The position numbers were made by a program, and so were the translations under genes. From assembly GCF_002355895.1 (NCBI RefSeq), contig NZ_AP017652.1, forward strand, positions 1,583,001-1,647,000: a DNA stretch of 64,000 nucleotides. Direction: 5' to 3'. Of the stretch, positions 1-9,084 are shown piece after piece (within the stretch, counting starts at the first letter, position 1; each line of letters begins with the position of its first letter). The notes beneath the pieces are model-generated. The model worked only from the letters and a program-made list of their open reading frames with translations, made no database searches and was not told where the DNA came from. This stretch comes from Streptococcus sp. NPS 308 (GTDB lineage Bacteria; Bacillota; Bacilli; Lactobacillales; Streptococcaceae).

Positions 1-558
1 CTTCCGAGCAGGTAACCACATACTTAGTTGCCCCAAAAGTTCAAATATGGTTAGCAAAAAAACATAGAGATATAGGTCATTTGCAGATTTGACAAAGAGG
101 AAGATTGAAATGACTCCAACAAGTTTAACTGTGATATTTCGAACAGTAATCTTTCGAAAATCTTCTAGCCCTTGAAAGAGCCAGGAAATGTCTAAACCTT
201 TTGAAACTAAACTCAAGCCTAGAATGTAGGCTACCGGATTTTGCATAAAGGGAAGGGTCAGACAAAGAAGAGCATATAAGGACAGAGAAAGAACTGTTGC
301 CCCTAATTGTAGAGAGTAGATACCCCAAAAGTTTTTATTAATCTCATTACGATGTCCTGAAATGACCTTAGTACCATAGTTAGCAACTCCTAACGTCGCT
401 AAGAGAATAAAGTAGGTGACAATGGAATTAAAGTATCCATACGTCCCTAAATCATCCGAAGAAAAGACCCGTGTTACATAGGGAGTCGTAATAATCGGAA
501 GTATAATTACCAACAATTGATAAGAAAGATTGTAGGCGTAGTTTTTTAATACTTTCAT
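1..558 (-). CDS. wzx: Wzx-type polysaccharide flippase, N-terminal part (cut by window start)
   Basis: Reading the minus strand from the ATG at 558 gives 186 uninterrupted codons that run off the window edge. The protein starts MKVLKNYAYNLSYQLLVIIL and continues with PIITTPYVTRVFSSDDLGTY, which is the classic opening of the Wzx/MATE-like O-unit flippase family (Polysacc_synt). Several hydrophobic segments follow. The family flips undecaprenyl-pyrophosphate-linked repeat units across the membrane for polymerisation by Wzy. It is the last visible gene of the polysaccharide operon, 154 bp downstream of a GT2 gene. The C-terminal part is outside the window, so intactness cannot be judged. Confidence 0.88.
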   Translation of the reverse strand, partial: MKVLKNYAYNLSYQLLVIILPIITTPYVTRVFSSDDLGTYGYFNSIVTYFILLATLGVANYGTKVISGHRNEINKNFWGIYSLQLGATVLSLSLYALLCLTLPFMQNPVAYILGLSLVSKGLDISWLFQGLEDFRKITVRNITVKLVGVISIFLFVKSANDLYLYVFLLTIFELLGQLSMWLPARK

Positions 559-712
559 TTCAAGTCATCCAATTTAGAATTAATCAGTGAAAACAAAAAG
601 CTTGACTGGTCATACTTATAATGGTCAATTATTCTAAAAACTTCTTTCATATTTCCTCTTTCCTACATTTTTTTGACACTTGTTGCAAATTAAATTGGAT
701 CTATGCACGAGA

Positions 713-1666
713 CTATCGTAGCAACAAATACAATTTAGGGCTAAAAATAAAAATAAGGTATTTCAGTTTTAGTTTCCATGATAACTTATTATTTTTTAAC
801 AAGTTACCCATTTCGACTCTCAACAACTCTTTATCTTTTGAAAAATCTTTTAAGCCTGAGTCAGCTTTTGCACCAATTACTACAAAACCACCTAATAATT
901 TTTTAGCTTGCAAAGCTTGCTTTAATTCTGGACTCTGAATGTACTCTCTTTTAATAACTTCCTCATTTTTTGCAACAGCTTCAAAGAAATCATATCTTTT
1001 TTCAGTAAAAGTTGAACGAACTATACTCCCTTCCCTACGATAGTAATTGTAGGTTTCAAGTGGACTGATCACGATTCTTTCAGCTAAGGCAAGATGTTCT
1101 GCTACAACATAAAAATCCTCATAGATTTTCCCGACTGGAAATGGAACGCGTTCCAAGATGCATTTCCGATAAAGCTTAGCACAAGCAGAAACCGTTGCAA
1201 CTTTGTCATCCAACATTAGTTCCAGAGCCTTTTCTTTTGTAATCGGAGCCAAATCTTTATAGTCTGAGTCTTGCAATCGATAAGAAGTATAAGCATTATA
1301 TTTTGAAGTGGCTTTTACCTTTGTTGAAATCAAGTCTGCTTGATGTGTTTCCTGAATTTTCACGATTAACTCTAGAGTATATTCTTCAAGATAATCATCC
1401 GGATCTAAAAAGAAAATCCAGTCTGAGTTGGCTTTCGCCACTCCAAAGTTACGTGCATCAGATAATCCACCATTTTCTTTGTGGAAAACATGGATATTTT
1501 CATATTGCTTTGCATAATCTTCGCATAATATAGGAGAATTATCTGTGGAACCATCATTTACAAGGATTATCTCAAAGTTTTGATAGGTCTGTTTAATTAA
1601 GCTTTCTATCGCAAAATGCAGATAGTCTGCAACATTATAAACAGGAACAACGATGCTGATAAACAT
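713..1666 (-). CDS. GT2-family glycosyltransferase of the polysaccharide locus
   Basis: A 317-aa protein opening with MFISIVVPVYNVADYLHFAI, the GT-A family 2 signature, then NDGSTDNS around residue 37 and a DPDDY metal-binding motif near residue 90. These place it in the inverting GT2 family, which adds one sugar from a nucleotide donor to the lipid-linked repeat unit at the cytoplasmic membrane face. The donor and linkage cannot be read from sequence. The start codon lies directly after the stop of a decayed GT2 pseudogene, so it probably relies on translation and transcription of the same operon mRNA. The C-terminus is basic and hydrophobic (LKYLIFIF), suitable for membrane association. Confidence 0.85.
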   Translation of the reverse strand: MFISIVVPVYNVADYLHFAIESLIKQTYQNFEIILVNDGSTDNSPILCEDYAKQYENIHVFHKENGGLSDARNFGVAKANSDWIFFLDPDDYLEEYTLELIVKIQETHQADLISTKVKATSKYNAYTSYRLQDSDYKDLAPITKEKALELMLDDKVATVSACAKLYRKCILERVPFPVGKIYEDFYVVAEHLALAERIVISPLETYNYYRREGSIVRSTFTEKRYDFFEAVAKNEEVIKREYIQSPELKQALQAKKLLGGFVVIGAKADSGLKDFSKDKELLRVEMGNLLKNNKLSWKLKLKYLIFIFSPKLYLLLR

Positions 1667-1667
1667 C

Positions 1668-1992
1668 TTAAACGCCCCTCTCTTTTTCTTTCTTTTTAGA
1701 GTATTTCTTCAAAATCGGATTAAAAATTATTCCCAAAGCAAAGTTAGTCCTATAATTTAAGTAAGACAATCTGTCAAATTTTTTCGTAGGAACGTATTTA
1801 TATGAGCTTTACTCAAGCTTTCTATATAGTTCCTTTAACGACCTTTCAGAATTATTGACCATCCATGACAACCAGTACTTCAAATTTATTTTTATAATTC
1901 GGAAGCACTTGTTGAAAAGACTCCAGCCCTTTTGAAATGTAGTTCTAAATATTATAACTAGGCATTACAATTGATAACAAGCAATCCTTCAT
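1668..1992 (-). pseudogene. Decayed GT2 glycosyltransferase remnant
   Basis: The minus strand from an ATG at 1992 reads MKDCLLSIVMPSYNI, an in-frame stop, then NYISKGLESFQQVLPNY and KFEVLVVMDG followed by stops. The first part aligns by eye with the N-terminal GT2 fold (SIVMPSYN...NYI...SF...EVLVVNDGS). A different frame then gives a C-terminal-like segment (NNSERSLKELYRKLE, stop, SSYKYVPTKKFDRLSYLNY, ending in a lysine-rich tail) terminating just before the next gene. At about 325 bp it is a third of the usual length, so the catalytic middle is deleted and the ends are broken by stops. This is a relic of a glycosyltransferase once present in the operon. Confidence 0.75.
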
Positions 1993-2000
1993 CTTATCTC

Positions 2001-3083
2001 TTAAATCGTCTCAATTAGTTCAATCCACTGCTTGAGAATTTTTTCCTTATCGAATTTATCCATATTATCCTTGGCATGATTGGAGAGGGAACTTCGCAAG
2101 TTCGAATCTTCCATCAGTTCAAGCAATTTTTCACTCAACTTGTCCGTATCATAACACTCAACCAGATAGCCATTAACTCCATCATTAACAATTTCGTTCG
2201 GTCCTGTCGGACAACTAAAGCTAACTATAGGAAGATTGTATTGCTGTGCTTCCAGTAGAACTAGAGGTAAACCTTCATAGCGAGATGTCATGACATAAAT
2301 CCCTTTATCTCCATAAATCAAATCCTGATTTTTTTCAAGCCCTTTGATGACTAACTTATCCTGTAAATCATTTTCGTTGATTAGATTTCTGATTTTGTCC
2401 ACTTCATCTTGACTTCCGGAACCGTAGATTTCCCAAGTCCAGTCAGACCTTTTCGCTAACACTTTTTTCGCGACTTGAACAAGATAATCATATCCTTTTT
2501 GATAATCGAAACGGCCAACCGTCACGATTTTAGTTGAATTTTTATTATAGGAGATATCTGGAAGAGCAGCCTCTTTCCAATTATAGATGTAGCAAATTCT
2601 TTCCTCAGAAACACCGTATTTTTTTATATAATTTTCACGGTCTTCTTGAGTAAGGGTCACGAGTTTATCAGCAAATTTCGCTCCAATATACCTTTGTATC
2701 TTCTTAACTTTCGTATCAATATCTACTATAGAATTTGTATGGTCGCAGGAAACAAATTTTGTTTTCAAACCAATTGTGCTTGCTACACCAACTGTATTCA
2801 TACTCATTCCGATTCCAAAAACAATATCAATGTTCTCTTCTTTCAGATAGTTTCTCAACAACTTGACCGCTTCGAGAAAATTTTTACTCATAGATATTTT
2901 CTTTGATGATAAATTTTGATATCGAACCGATTGTTTCAGCGAGAAGAAATTGTTTTCTGTAGAAATCATCGAGAGAAGATGAACTTCATACATAGTTGAT
3001 AACTCATTTGCAAGGCTGGTTGCTACTTTCAGTCCTCCATCTGTTCTATCGATACTCCATTTCACTAAAGCGATTTTTTTCAT
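2001..3083 (-). CDS. GT4-family glycosyltransferase
   Basis: A retaining GT4 transferase (GT-B fold) of 360 aa from the ATG at 3083, which gives MKKIALVKWSIDRTDGGLKV. The glycine-rich N-terminal acceptor-domain motif, a VTVGRFDYQKGYD segment opening the C-terminal donor domain, and the E-x7-E motif within SRYEGLPLVLLEAQ are visible. A longer reading from a GTG at 3113 would overlap licD by 23 bp; I prefer the internal ATG because the family normally begins right at the first beta strand, though the purine-rich GAAGGGGAAG upstream is spaced further than ideal. Role: transfer of a sugar to the growing lipid-linked repeat unit in the cytoplasm. Sugar specificity is unknown. Confidence 0.85.
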   Translation of the reverse strand: MKKIALVKWSIDRTDGGLKVATSLANELSTMYEVHLLSMISTENNFFSLKQSVRYQNLSSKKISMSKNFLEAVKLLRNYLKEENIDIVFGIGMSMNTVGVASTIGLKTKFVSCDHTNSIVDIDTKVKKIQRYIGAKFADKLVTLTQEDRENYIKKYGVSEERICYIYNWKEAALPDISYNKNSTKIVTVGRFDYQKGYDYLVQVAKKVLAKRSDWTWEIYGSGSQDEVDKIRNLINENDLQDKLVIKGLEKNQDLIYGDKGIYVMTSRYEGLPLVLLEAQQYNLPIVSFSCPTGPNEIVNDGVNGYLVECYDTDKLSEKLLELMEDSNLRSSLSNHAKDNMDKFDKEKILKQWIELIETI

Positions 3084-3090
3084 CTTTAAA

Positions 3091-3927
3091 CTACACTTCC
3101 CCTTCATTTTCACCCAGTGATATAATCTCGTAGTGGTGAAGAGTCCTTTTATCTTCTGGCGGCAATTGCATATAATCCGCTCCGTAAATGGCTGTTAGAT
3201 ATTCTTTGTATTTGCAAGGACAACAAAGTTTAAGATCTTCAAACTGTAATAGGACTGGTTCTCCAAAGTAATCACTTGGTACTATCTCTTTTAATTTGTA
3301 AGCTCCCGTATAATTTCCTGCATAAGCTTCATCAAACGAATATTTTTTTATCGTTTGTAAATATTTTTTCTGAGCCCAGGTAAAGGAAATAATCTTCTCA
3401 ATATTAACAGCATTCGCAAAAGCAATAATTATCTTTTCAATGAATGGTCGATTTTCTTTTTTCTGATTCACCAAACTATTGAATTGCGAGAGTTGAACCA
3501 TCATCCTTGCGTACAAGTATCTCAAAGAATGAATTTTTTTCTTTAAAGCATTAGACGGCATACCATCTAGCGGAAAAATGTCTATCCACAAACTTTCTAC
3601 CAATTCTTCTTTACTATAATTCATGATGATTTTTGTAGAATCATCTCGGATCACAGAGAAAGCTTTTTTATAATTTAATGTACCTTCGCTTAAAAACTTG
3701 TAATTTTCTGGCAAGACATTTGAAGCTATTTTTTTGAACTTTTCATAATCTTCCCTGGGCATTCCAATATCAATGTCATCATCCCAAGGAATAAAACCTT
3801 GATGACGAACAGCACCTAGTAAAGTCCCACCTAGAGCATAGTAGGTTAGGTTATTTTCTTCGCAAATAATAATAAACTCTTTCAAAATAGATAAAATCTT
3901 ATCTTGAATGATTTTGATATCCGACAT
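3091..3927 (-). CDS. LicD-family phosphotransferase
   Basis: A 278-aa protein with the LicD hallmark LGGTLLGAVRHQG followed by FIPWDDDIDIGM at about residues 33-57, the nucleotidyltransferase-fold core with its metal-binding aspartates. LicD proteins move a phosphorylated group such as phosphocholine from CDP-choline, or a polyol or sugar phosphate, onto a glycan. Located inside the polysaccharide operon rather than with lic/teichoic acid genes, it is expected to decorate the capsule or receptor polysaccharide repeat unit. The acceptor and the group transferred cannot be determined here. The downstream GT4 gene starts within 8 bp, indicating cotranscription. Confidence 0.88.
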   Translation of the reverse strand: MSDIKIIQDKILSILKEFIIICEENNLTYYALGGTLLGAVRHQGFIPWDDDIDIGMPREDYEKFKKIASNVLPENYKFLSEGTLNYKKAFSVIRDDSTKIIMNYSKEELVESLWIDIFPLDGMPSNALKKKIHSLRYLYARMMVQLSQFNSLVNQKKENRPFIEKIIIAFANAVNIEKIISFTWAQKKYLQTIKKYSFDEAYAGNYTGAYKLKEIVPSDYFGEPVLLQFEDLKLCCPCKYKEYLTAIYGADYMQLPPEDKRTLHHYEIISLGENEGEV

Positions 3928-4012
3928 ACTTTCCTCCTATATAAATCGAAATAAAACCGTCTTTCCAGTCTATGCTCTCTTAAGTTCTTGTTAAATACTT
4001 CTTACCATTTCA

Positions 4013-5230
4013 CTATACAATTTTTTCAGACGAACGTCCCCCTAGATCTTCATCGCTTTCATCAGAAAACTGATAATCCGGGTTTATTAAAACACCTACC
4101 AATATCCAAAAAATATTATTATGAAGATACAAATTCAAATCATCAACCATAGAGTGAAAACTCATTAATATCAAAATCAGAGCAAGAATCCACTGTCGTT
4201 TCTTAATGACTTTAAGTAGTGTCAAAGATAGAACTGAGACCATTAATCCCAGGATGAGTAGACCAAATCTCTGTAAAATTTGGACGTACAAATTGTCCAC
4301 ATACAGATAGGTCTGATAGTTTCTAACACCTTCAACAGTCAGACCATTCCCATTCCAGTAAACTGGTCGTCCAAAAAATCCAAAACCATAGAGATTTAAA
4401 GATTTATTAGCCAAGTATATCCGACCACCTAACATATGATTCACTTTAAAAAGAAGATCATTGATAAAAGAATGACTTGAATTGAGATAGGTAACGGAGA
4501 TCCAAAAACTAATAACTGCATTTACAATAAAGGTTGGTTTAAAAGCTTTAAACACATATCCTAACTTTGAAAATAGTTTCGGAAACCATTTTATTAACAA
4601 ACTGCATGTCAGCAATACACAGGAACTATAAAATGTTAAACGAGAATCCGTTTGATCATATACCCAATAAACAGAAAGAGCCAACAGTAACCATTGCCAG
4701 TATTGGATTTTGTTTTGCTTTAAATAAAACACAATAGCAACTATATTCATCAGTAAAATCGAAGGAAATAGAGCATATCTAAAACCTAGGTAGGTCCGCA
4801 CTCGAGGACCAGAAATTTCTACATAGTTCGTTATGATTCCTAATCTTGCGCTTATGATAACAAAAAACAACAGGCACATACTAACGACTAATGATGTTTT
4901 CGCCACCTTCTTAAAGGGAATATCTCGTAAAGTATAAATAAATAATATACTTACAGGAAGTTCTGAACTGAGAGCTGTTATTTTCCCCACTATAAAATAA
5001 ATTAAAATCGTTGCAAACAAACCAATGAGAGTTCTATAATCATATTTTCTCTTAAACGACTCTTTTATAACCAAAAGAAAGAGGGAAAAAGCTATCGCTA
5101 ATTTATAAACTGTTCCAGGCAGATACCGAGCATAAAAAGTTACATTTAATATCGAAACCGTTAAAAATATCCCTAAAGCAACAAGAGCCAAAAGTTCTGG
5201 TACAGATTTTATTTTTAGTACTAATTTCAT
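4013..5230 (-). CDS. wzy: Wzy-type repeat-unit polymerase
   Basis: A 405-aa very hydrophobic protein with about ten to eleven predicted membrane spans and a longer hydrophilic loop around residues 255-320 containing LGGRIYLANKSLNLYGFGFF. The pattern of one large extracellular loop with a GR motif in a polytopic protein inside a polysaccharide operon is typical of Wzy O-antigen/capsule polymerases, whose primary sequences are poorly conserved. It would join lipid-linked repeat units on the outer membrane face. Identification rests on topology and position between glycosyltransferase genes, so the exact linkage is unknown. It starts 19 bp after the DUF4422 gene. Confidence 0.8.
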   Translation of the reverse strand: MKLVLKIKSVPELLALVALGIFLTVSILNVTFYARYLPGTVYKLAIAFSLFLLVIKESFKRKYDYRTLIGLFATILIYFIVGKITALSSELPVSILFIYTLRDIPFKKVAKTSLVVSMCLLFFVIISARLGIITNYVEISGPRVRTYLGFRYALFPSILLMNIVAIVFYLKQNKIQYWQWLLLALSVYWVYDQTDSRLTFYSSCVLLTCSLLIKWFPKLFSKLGYVFKAFKPTFIVNAVISFWISVTYLNSSHSFINDLLFKVNHMLGGRIYLANKSLNLYGFGFFGRPVYWNGNGLTVEGVRNYQTYLYVDNLYVQILQRFGLLILGLMVSVLSLTLLKVIKKRQWILALILILMSFHSMVDDLNLYLHNNIFWILVGVLINPDYQFSDESDEDLGGRSSEKIV

Positions 5231-5249
5231 TCTTATTATTCATCCCTAT

Positions 5250-6044
5250 CTAAAAACTCTGTCCATATTTTTTTCCAAAGAATTTTGCTTGTAAAAAGGA
5301 CTTCCCTTTTTGAATCAAATCAATTTTTTCCATATAAATGAACGGAATCTCTTTTACCCGCAAATCTTGTTTTGCCAACCAAACATTGAACAAGCGTTCA
5401 CTGATACGACCAAATAATCTAGCGTCAAAAGCAGAATAGTCTGTAATGTCTAATCTTCTATAGAGTTCATCGATAATTGGGAACAACCATTCACAATAGG
5501 CTGCTACATTTTCTTTGGACATGATAAACATATTGAACATATAGCCACTGCGTTGTTTCATGACCTGATCAAAAGCATCGATATAATCCGGTCTCAACTC
5601 GCTAACAATCTGACGTGTCACGTCTAAATGATTGGCATCGTGAGTATGTGCATAGTGAGAGTATAGCGTTTCAATATAATATTTCCGTTTTTTAGGAACG
5701 ACAACATCGTATTTTGACAGCAAGTTTTTAACTTCTGACTTTGAAAGAATAATATCATCCATACTAATTGCTTCTCTATATGAGTGTCGTTTTGATGTGA
5801 AATATCTACGGTAATGTACCAATCCAAGATAATCACATTCTAAATTTTTCCAAGCCCAATATAATCCTGTTAATTCACAATAATAAGGATTAAGGTGAGA
5901 AATATGGACTCCTTGATTATCTGGTTGATAACCTAAATCTTCCTTACCCTCACTACCAACTTGGATAGGGATATACAAGTCCTTATCCTCTGGCATTTGA
6001 AATTGTTTATGTGTTGCAACTATGATTCTATACGTTTTAGACAT
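5250..6044 (-). CDS. DUF4422 glycosyltransferase-like protein
   Basis: A 264-aa soluble protein with the DUF4422 pattern: an N-terminal IIVATHKQFQMP strand, a central LNPYYCELTGLYWAWKN segment and GLVHYRRYF near residue 95, followed by aromatic-rich SGYMFNMFIMSKE. The family occurs in capsule and O-antigen loci and is treated as a glycosyltransferase family; some members are reported to use galactofuranose, but that specificity is not visible in the sequence. It follows a 214-bp gap after the initiating transferase gene that contains a strong hairpin. Confidence 0.82.
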   Translation of the reverse strand: MSKTYRIIVATHKQFQMPEDKDLYIPIQVGSEGKEDLGYQPDNQGVHISHLNPYYCELTGLYWAWKNLECDYLGLVHYRRYFTSKRHSYREAISMDDIILSKSEVKNLLSKYDVVVPKKRKYYIETLYSHYAHTHDANHLDVTRQIVSELRPDYIDAFDQVMKQRSGYMFNMFIMSKENVAAYCEWLFPIIDELYRRLDITDYSAFDARLFGRISERLFNVWLAKQDLRVKEIPFIYMEKIDLIQKGKSFLQAKFFGKKYGQSF

Positions 6045-6171
6045 TTCTATATCCTAATTCAATTCCCTTCATCCATAACTAGCTCAACTACCTTTTAATC
6101 AAAATTGTAATCATTCTCTATTAAAAAATATCCAGCCAAAATAGATTTTCACTAAAACTATCCTGACCCAA

Positions 6172-6223
6172 AAAGATAAAATTGAATACCAAAGATATCC
6201 TTTTTGTATTCAATTTTATCTTT
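6172..6223 (-). terminator. Long perfect hairpin inside the polysaccharide operon
   Basis: Two perfectly complementary 18-base arms at 6172-6189 and 6206-6223 flank a 16-base loop. The arm sequence is AAAGATAAAATTGAATAC. On the transcribed minus strand the 3' arm ends in TTTTATCTTTTT, so it could act as a weak terminator or attenuator between the initiating transferase and the DUF4422 gene; it could equally be an RNA-stability element or the scar of a small repeat. The rest of the 214-bp gap shows no gene. Confidence 0.5.
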
Positions 6224-6258
6224 ATATATTCCACTTCATACTGACTCAGCTTGAATTC

Positions 6259-6894
6259 TCAATGAGCTCCGTCACCAGATAACACTCTTCTAATAGTCAA
6301 AAAGAAAATTTTGATGTCTAGCCATAAAGACTGATTTCTAGGATAATACAATTCCATCTCACAACGTTCAGGATAATATACTTGACTCCTACCTGAAACT
6401 TGCCATATCCCCGTAATTCCAGGACGAACAGACAATAAAACTTCCTGCTCTTCCTTAGAATATTCATCTAGTTCATTTTCAAGAATTGGCCTTGGCCCAA
6501 TAAGACTCATATCACCTAGTACCAAATTTATAAACTGAGGAACTTCATCAATACTTGTTCTTCTTATAAAATCTCCAATATTTGTAAGCCGTGGATCCTC
6601 GTTTGGTGGCAATTTATAGCTATTGTTTTTATATTTTTCATAAAGTTCCTTATTCGAAATCAGAATTTCTTCTGCGTTTTCGACCATTGATCTAAACTTA
6701 ATGATTTTAAATTTTTTCCCTCTGAGACCTGCTCTATATTGTGTAAAAAATATACTTCCTTTATATCCTTTAATCTTGTAGATTGAAAAGATGATTAGAA
6801 AACAGGGTAACACAATAAATATTGTTCCACACAAGCCGATAATTACATCCATAAATCTTTTAAAACAAAAATAGATGATATTATTTTGTTTCAC
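6259..6894 (-). CDS. Short monotopic phosphoglycosyl transferase (initiating sugar transferase)
   Basis: A 211-aa protein of the bacterial sugar transferase family. It has one N-terminal hydrophobic segment (residues 15-40), FKIIKFRSM at about residue 62, the catalytic Asp-Glu in RRTSIDEVPQF and the LGDMSLIGPRPI motif. It transfers a sugar-1-phosphate from a UDP-sugar onto undecaprenyl phosphate, starting repeat-unit synthesis. It is only the catalytic domain, PglC-sized, rather than the roughly 455-aa WchA/CpsE type that follows wze in many pneumococcal loci. First-sugar identity is therefore uncertain. It lies 54 bp after wze. Confidence 0.88.
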   Translation of the reverse strand: MKQNNIIYFCFKRFMDVIIGLCGTIFIVLPCFLIIFSIYKIKGYKGSIFFTQYRAGLRGKKFKIIKFRSMVENAEEILISNKELYEKYKNNSYKLPPNEDPRLTNIGDFIRRTSIDEVPQFINLVLGDMSLIGPRPILENELDEYSKEEQEVLLSVRPGITGIWQVSGRSQVYYPERCEMELYYPRNQSLWLDIKIFFLTIRRVLSGDGAH

Positions 6895-6948
6895 CTAAAC
6901 TCCCCCTTGTAATAACATCCTCAGAAAATTTTTAAACTACAAGAGCCC

Positions 6949-7641
6949 CTATTTTCTCCCATAATTTCCGTAAGAGCCATAAGCACCGTAGGAACCATAT
7001 TTTTCAACAGATGTATTCAATTTATTGAGCACAATTCCTAAGAATGGTTTGCTTGTTTGTTCGAGCTGCCCTTTCGCCTTTTGAACATCTCTTCTATTAG
7101 CTTCACCTACTGCCGTTACCAAAACAGAAGCATCACATTTTTGAGTGACGATAGCTGCATCGATGACGACTCCGATTGGCGCTGTATCCACGATGATGTA
7201 ATCAAAGTACTTACGCAAGGTATCAAGCATGGTTGCAAAATTTTCACTTTGTAGCAAGGCTGTTGGGTTTGGTGATATAGAACCCGCTTGAATAACAAAC
7301 AAGTTTTCAACATTGGTATCACATAGCCCTTGTGATAGGTCTGTCGTCCCAGATAAGAACTCTGTTAGCCCAGTAATCTTCTCGCGCGATTTAAAAACAC
7401 CTGACATGACAGAATTACGAATATCGGCATCGATTAACAGCGTCTTATAGCCCGCACGCGCAAAGGCCCAAGCAATATTTGTAGAAGTAGTTGACTTCCC
7501 TTCACCCGGTTTCACAGACGTGATCGAAATAACTTTCAAATTATTCCCACTCAACTGTATATTGGTACGAAGCGCATTGTAATACTCTTCAGCTTTTCTT
7601 GCCAAATCTAATTTTTTTTGCACAATCTCTAATGTTGGCAT
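6949..7641 (-). CDS. wze: Wze/CpsD autophosphorylating tyrosine kinase
   Basis: A 230-aa cytoplasmic BY-kinase with a Walker A motif VKPGEGKSTTSTN at about residue 43, Walker A' LLIDADIRN near residue 79 and Walker B IIVDTAPIG near residue 148. The C-terminus is the tyrosine cluster YGSYGAYGSYGNYG, the autophosphorylation sites of CpsD proteins. It works with the Wzd membrane adaptor and is dephosphorylated by Wzh, controlling polysaccharide chain length and attachment. It starts 9 bp after wzd. Confidence 0.95.
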   Translation of the reverse strand: MPTLEIVQKKLDLARKAEEYYNALRTNIQLSGNNLKVISITSVKPGEGKSTTSTNIAWAFARAGYKTLLIDADIRNSVMSGVFKSREKITGLTEFLSGTTDLSQGLCDTNVENLFVIQAGSISPNPTALLQSENFATMLDTLRKYFDYIIVDTAPIGVVIDAAIVTQKCDASVLVTAVGEANRRDVQKAKGQLEQTSKPFLGIVLNKLNTSVEKYGSYGAYGSYGNYGRK

Positions 7642-7650
7642 CTCTCTCTC

Positions 7651-8343
7651 CTATTTCAATTTATCCAAATTTGGAACTACTCCCAATAGCGCAATTTGCA
7701 TCACATCTTCGATATCTTCTGGACGTTTCACTCGTGTATCTAAGAGTTCAACTAGGAGAACCGTAACAACCATTACAACCGCTCCAGCAAGAAATCCAAC
7801 CATGGTATTGCGACGGATATTTGGAGACGATGGGGATGTTGCAGGACGCGCTTCTTCAAGTGTTGTCACATCTGAAACTCGCGTGACACTGATGATTTTT
7901 TGAGCAGCAACCTCTCTCAAAGAGTTAGCGATACGGCTCGCTTCCTCAGGTGCACGATCAGTAACAGAGATAGAAACAATACGCGTATCCACTGGAACTG
8001 TTACCTTAATTTTACCAGCTAGACCTTTTGGAGGGAGATCTAATTTCAAATCAGTCGCAACTTTTTCTAAAACGTCTTGCGAGAGAATGATTTCACGATA
8101 GTCTTTTACCAAGTATGATCCCGCTTGCAAGTCTTGGTTGGTCAAACCAGGCTTATCTCCCTGATTACGGTTGACCACATAAATGCGGGTAGTACTGGTA
8201 AACTCTGGTTTCACAATAAAACTATTGTAGGCAAATGTTACTGCCCCTGTCACGAATGCTACCAAGACAATCAGCAATTTTCGTTTCCATAGAATTTTTA
8301 ACAAGTGGAATACATCAATTTCCATAATATTCTTTTCTTTCAT
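7651..8343 (-). CDS. wzd: Wzd/CpsC chain-length regulator and kinase adaptor
   Basis: A 230-aa Wzz-domain protein with two membrane spans, near residues 18-40 ([18 protein letters not shown]) and 180-205 ([20 protein letters not shown]), enclosing an extracellular loop. The proline-rich [11 protein letters not shown] before the second span is typical. The short C-terminal cytoplasmic tail is the docking and activation segment for Wze. The start at [12 protein letters not shown] matches pneumococcal Wzd in position. Part of wzg-wzh-wzd-wze with spacings of 1-9 bp. Confidence 0.95.
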   Translation of the reverse strand: MKEKNIMEIDVFHLLKILWKRKLLIVLVAFVTGAVTFAYNSFIVKPEFTSTTRIYVVNRNQGDKPGLTNQDLQAGSYLVKDYREIILSQDVLEKVATDLKLDLPPKGLAGKIKVTVPVDTRIVSISVTDRAPEEASRIANSLREVAAQKIISVTRVSDVTTLEEARPATSPSSPNIRRNTMVGFLAGAVVMVVTVLLVELLDTRVKRPEDIEDVMQIALLGVVPNLDKLK

Positions 8344-8351
8344 TTTTTCTC

Positions 8352-9083
8352 CTAAATTAGTTGATCCATTATGATTTTTCTTGGGTTCTCTTTAAAGAGT
8401 TCCTTGGCCTTGTTTTCACCGTATTTTTTGGCAATGATATCATAGGCTTCTTCCATATGAGGCGGTCTATGATCCAAGTTGTGCATATCACTAGCGATTA
8501 CATGAACGAGGTCACGCTCTAAGAAATACTGAGCTCTCTTTTTCATGAATTTATAAGTTTCTCCGAAGAGTTTAGGTTTCAAGACATGAGAACTATTGAC
8601 TTGAGTATAACACCCCATGTCAATCAGCTCTTGCACGCGCTTTTCATTATTTTCTAAAGCATCGTAGCGTTCAATGTGGGCAATGACTGGCGTAATACCC
8701 AGCATTAGAATATCACTCAACCCCTTATGTATATCTCGATAGGGTGTATTCATGCTAAATTCAATCAAGGCATAGCGACTATCGTTTAGCGTGGGGATTA
8801 ATTTCTTTTCCAACTTCTCAACGACATCCGGAGTATAGTAGATTTCAGCCCCATAAGCAATGATTAGGTCATTAGCAACTTCCTTAGCCATTTCCCGTAC
8901 CTTGAGAAAGTTGGTTGCAATCTTTTCTTCAGGAGTTTCAAACATTCCTTTTCGTCTATGCGATGTTGAAACGATTGTTCGCACTCCTTGACTATAGGCC
9001 TCTCTTAGAAGGTTTTTACTTTCCTCTATCGACTTCGGACCATCGTCCACATCAAAAACGATGTGCGAATGAATATCGATCAT
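8352..9083 (-). CDS. wzh: Wzh/CpsB protein-tyrosine phosphatase (PHP family)
   Basis: A 243-aa metal-dependent phosphatase of the PHP fold. The N-terminus [18 protein letters not shown] carries the first metal-binding His-x-His, with further ligands in TSHRR at about residue 41 and SDMHN around residue 199. CpsB enzymes remove phosphate from the tyrosine tail of Wze and so tune polysaccharide output. It begins 1 bp after wzg ends, in the usual order. Confidence 0.95.
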   Translation of the reverse strand: MIDIHSHIVFDVDDGPKSIEESKNLLREAYSQGVRTIVSTSHRRKGMFETPEEKIATNFLKVREMAKEVANDLIIAYGAEIYYTPDVVEKLEKKLIPTLNDSRYALIEFSMNTPYRDIHKGLSDILMLGITPVIAHIERYDALENNEKRVQELIDMGCYTQVNSSHVLKPKLFGETYKFMKKRAQYFLERDLVHVIASDMHNLDHRPPHMEEAYDIIAKKYGENKAKELFKENPRKIIMDQLI

Positions 9084-9084
9084 T

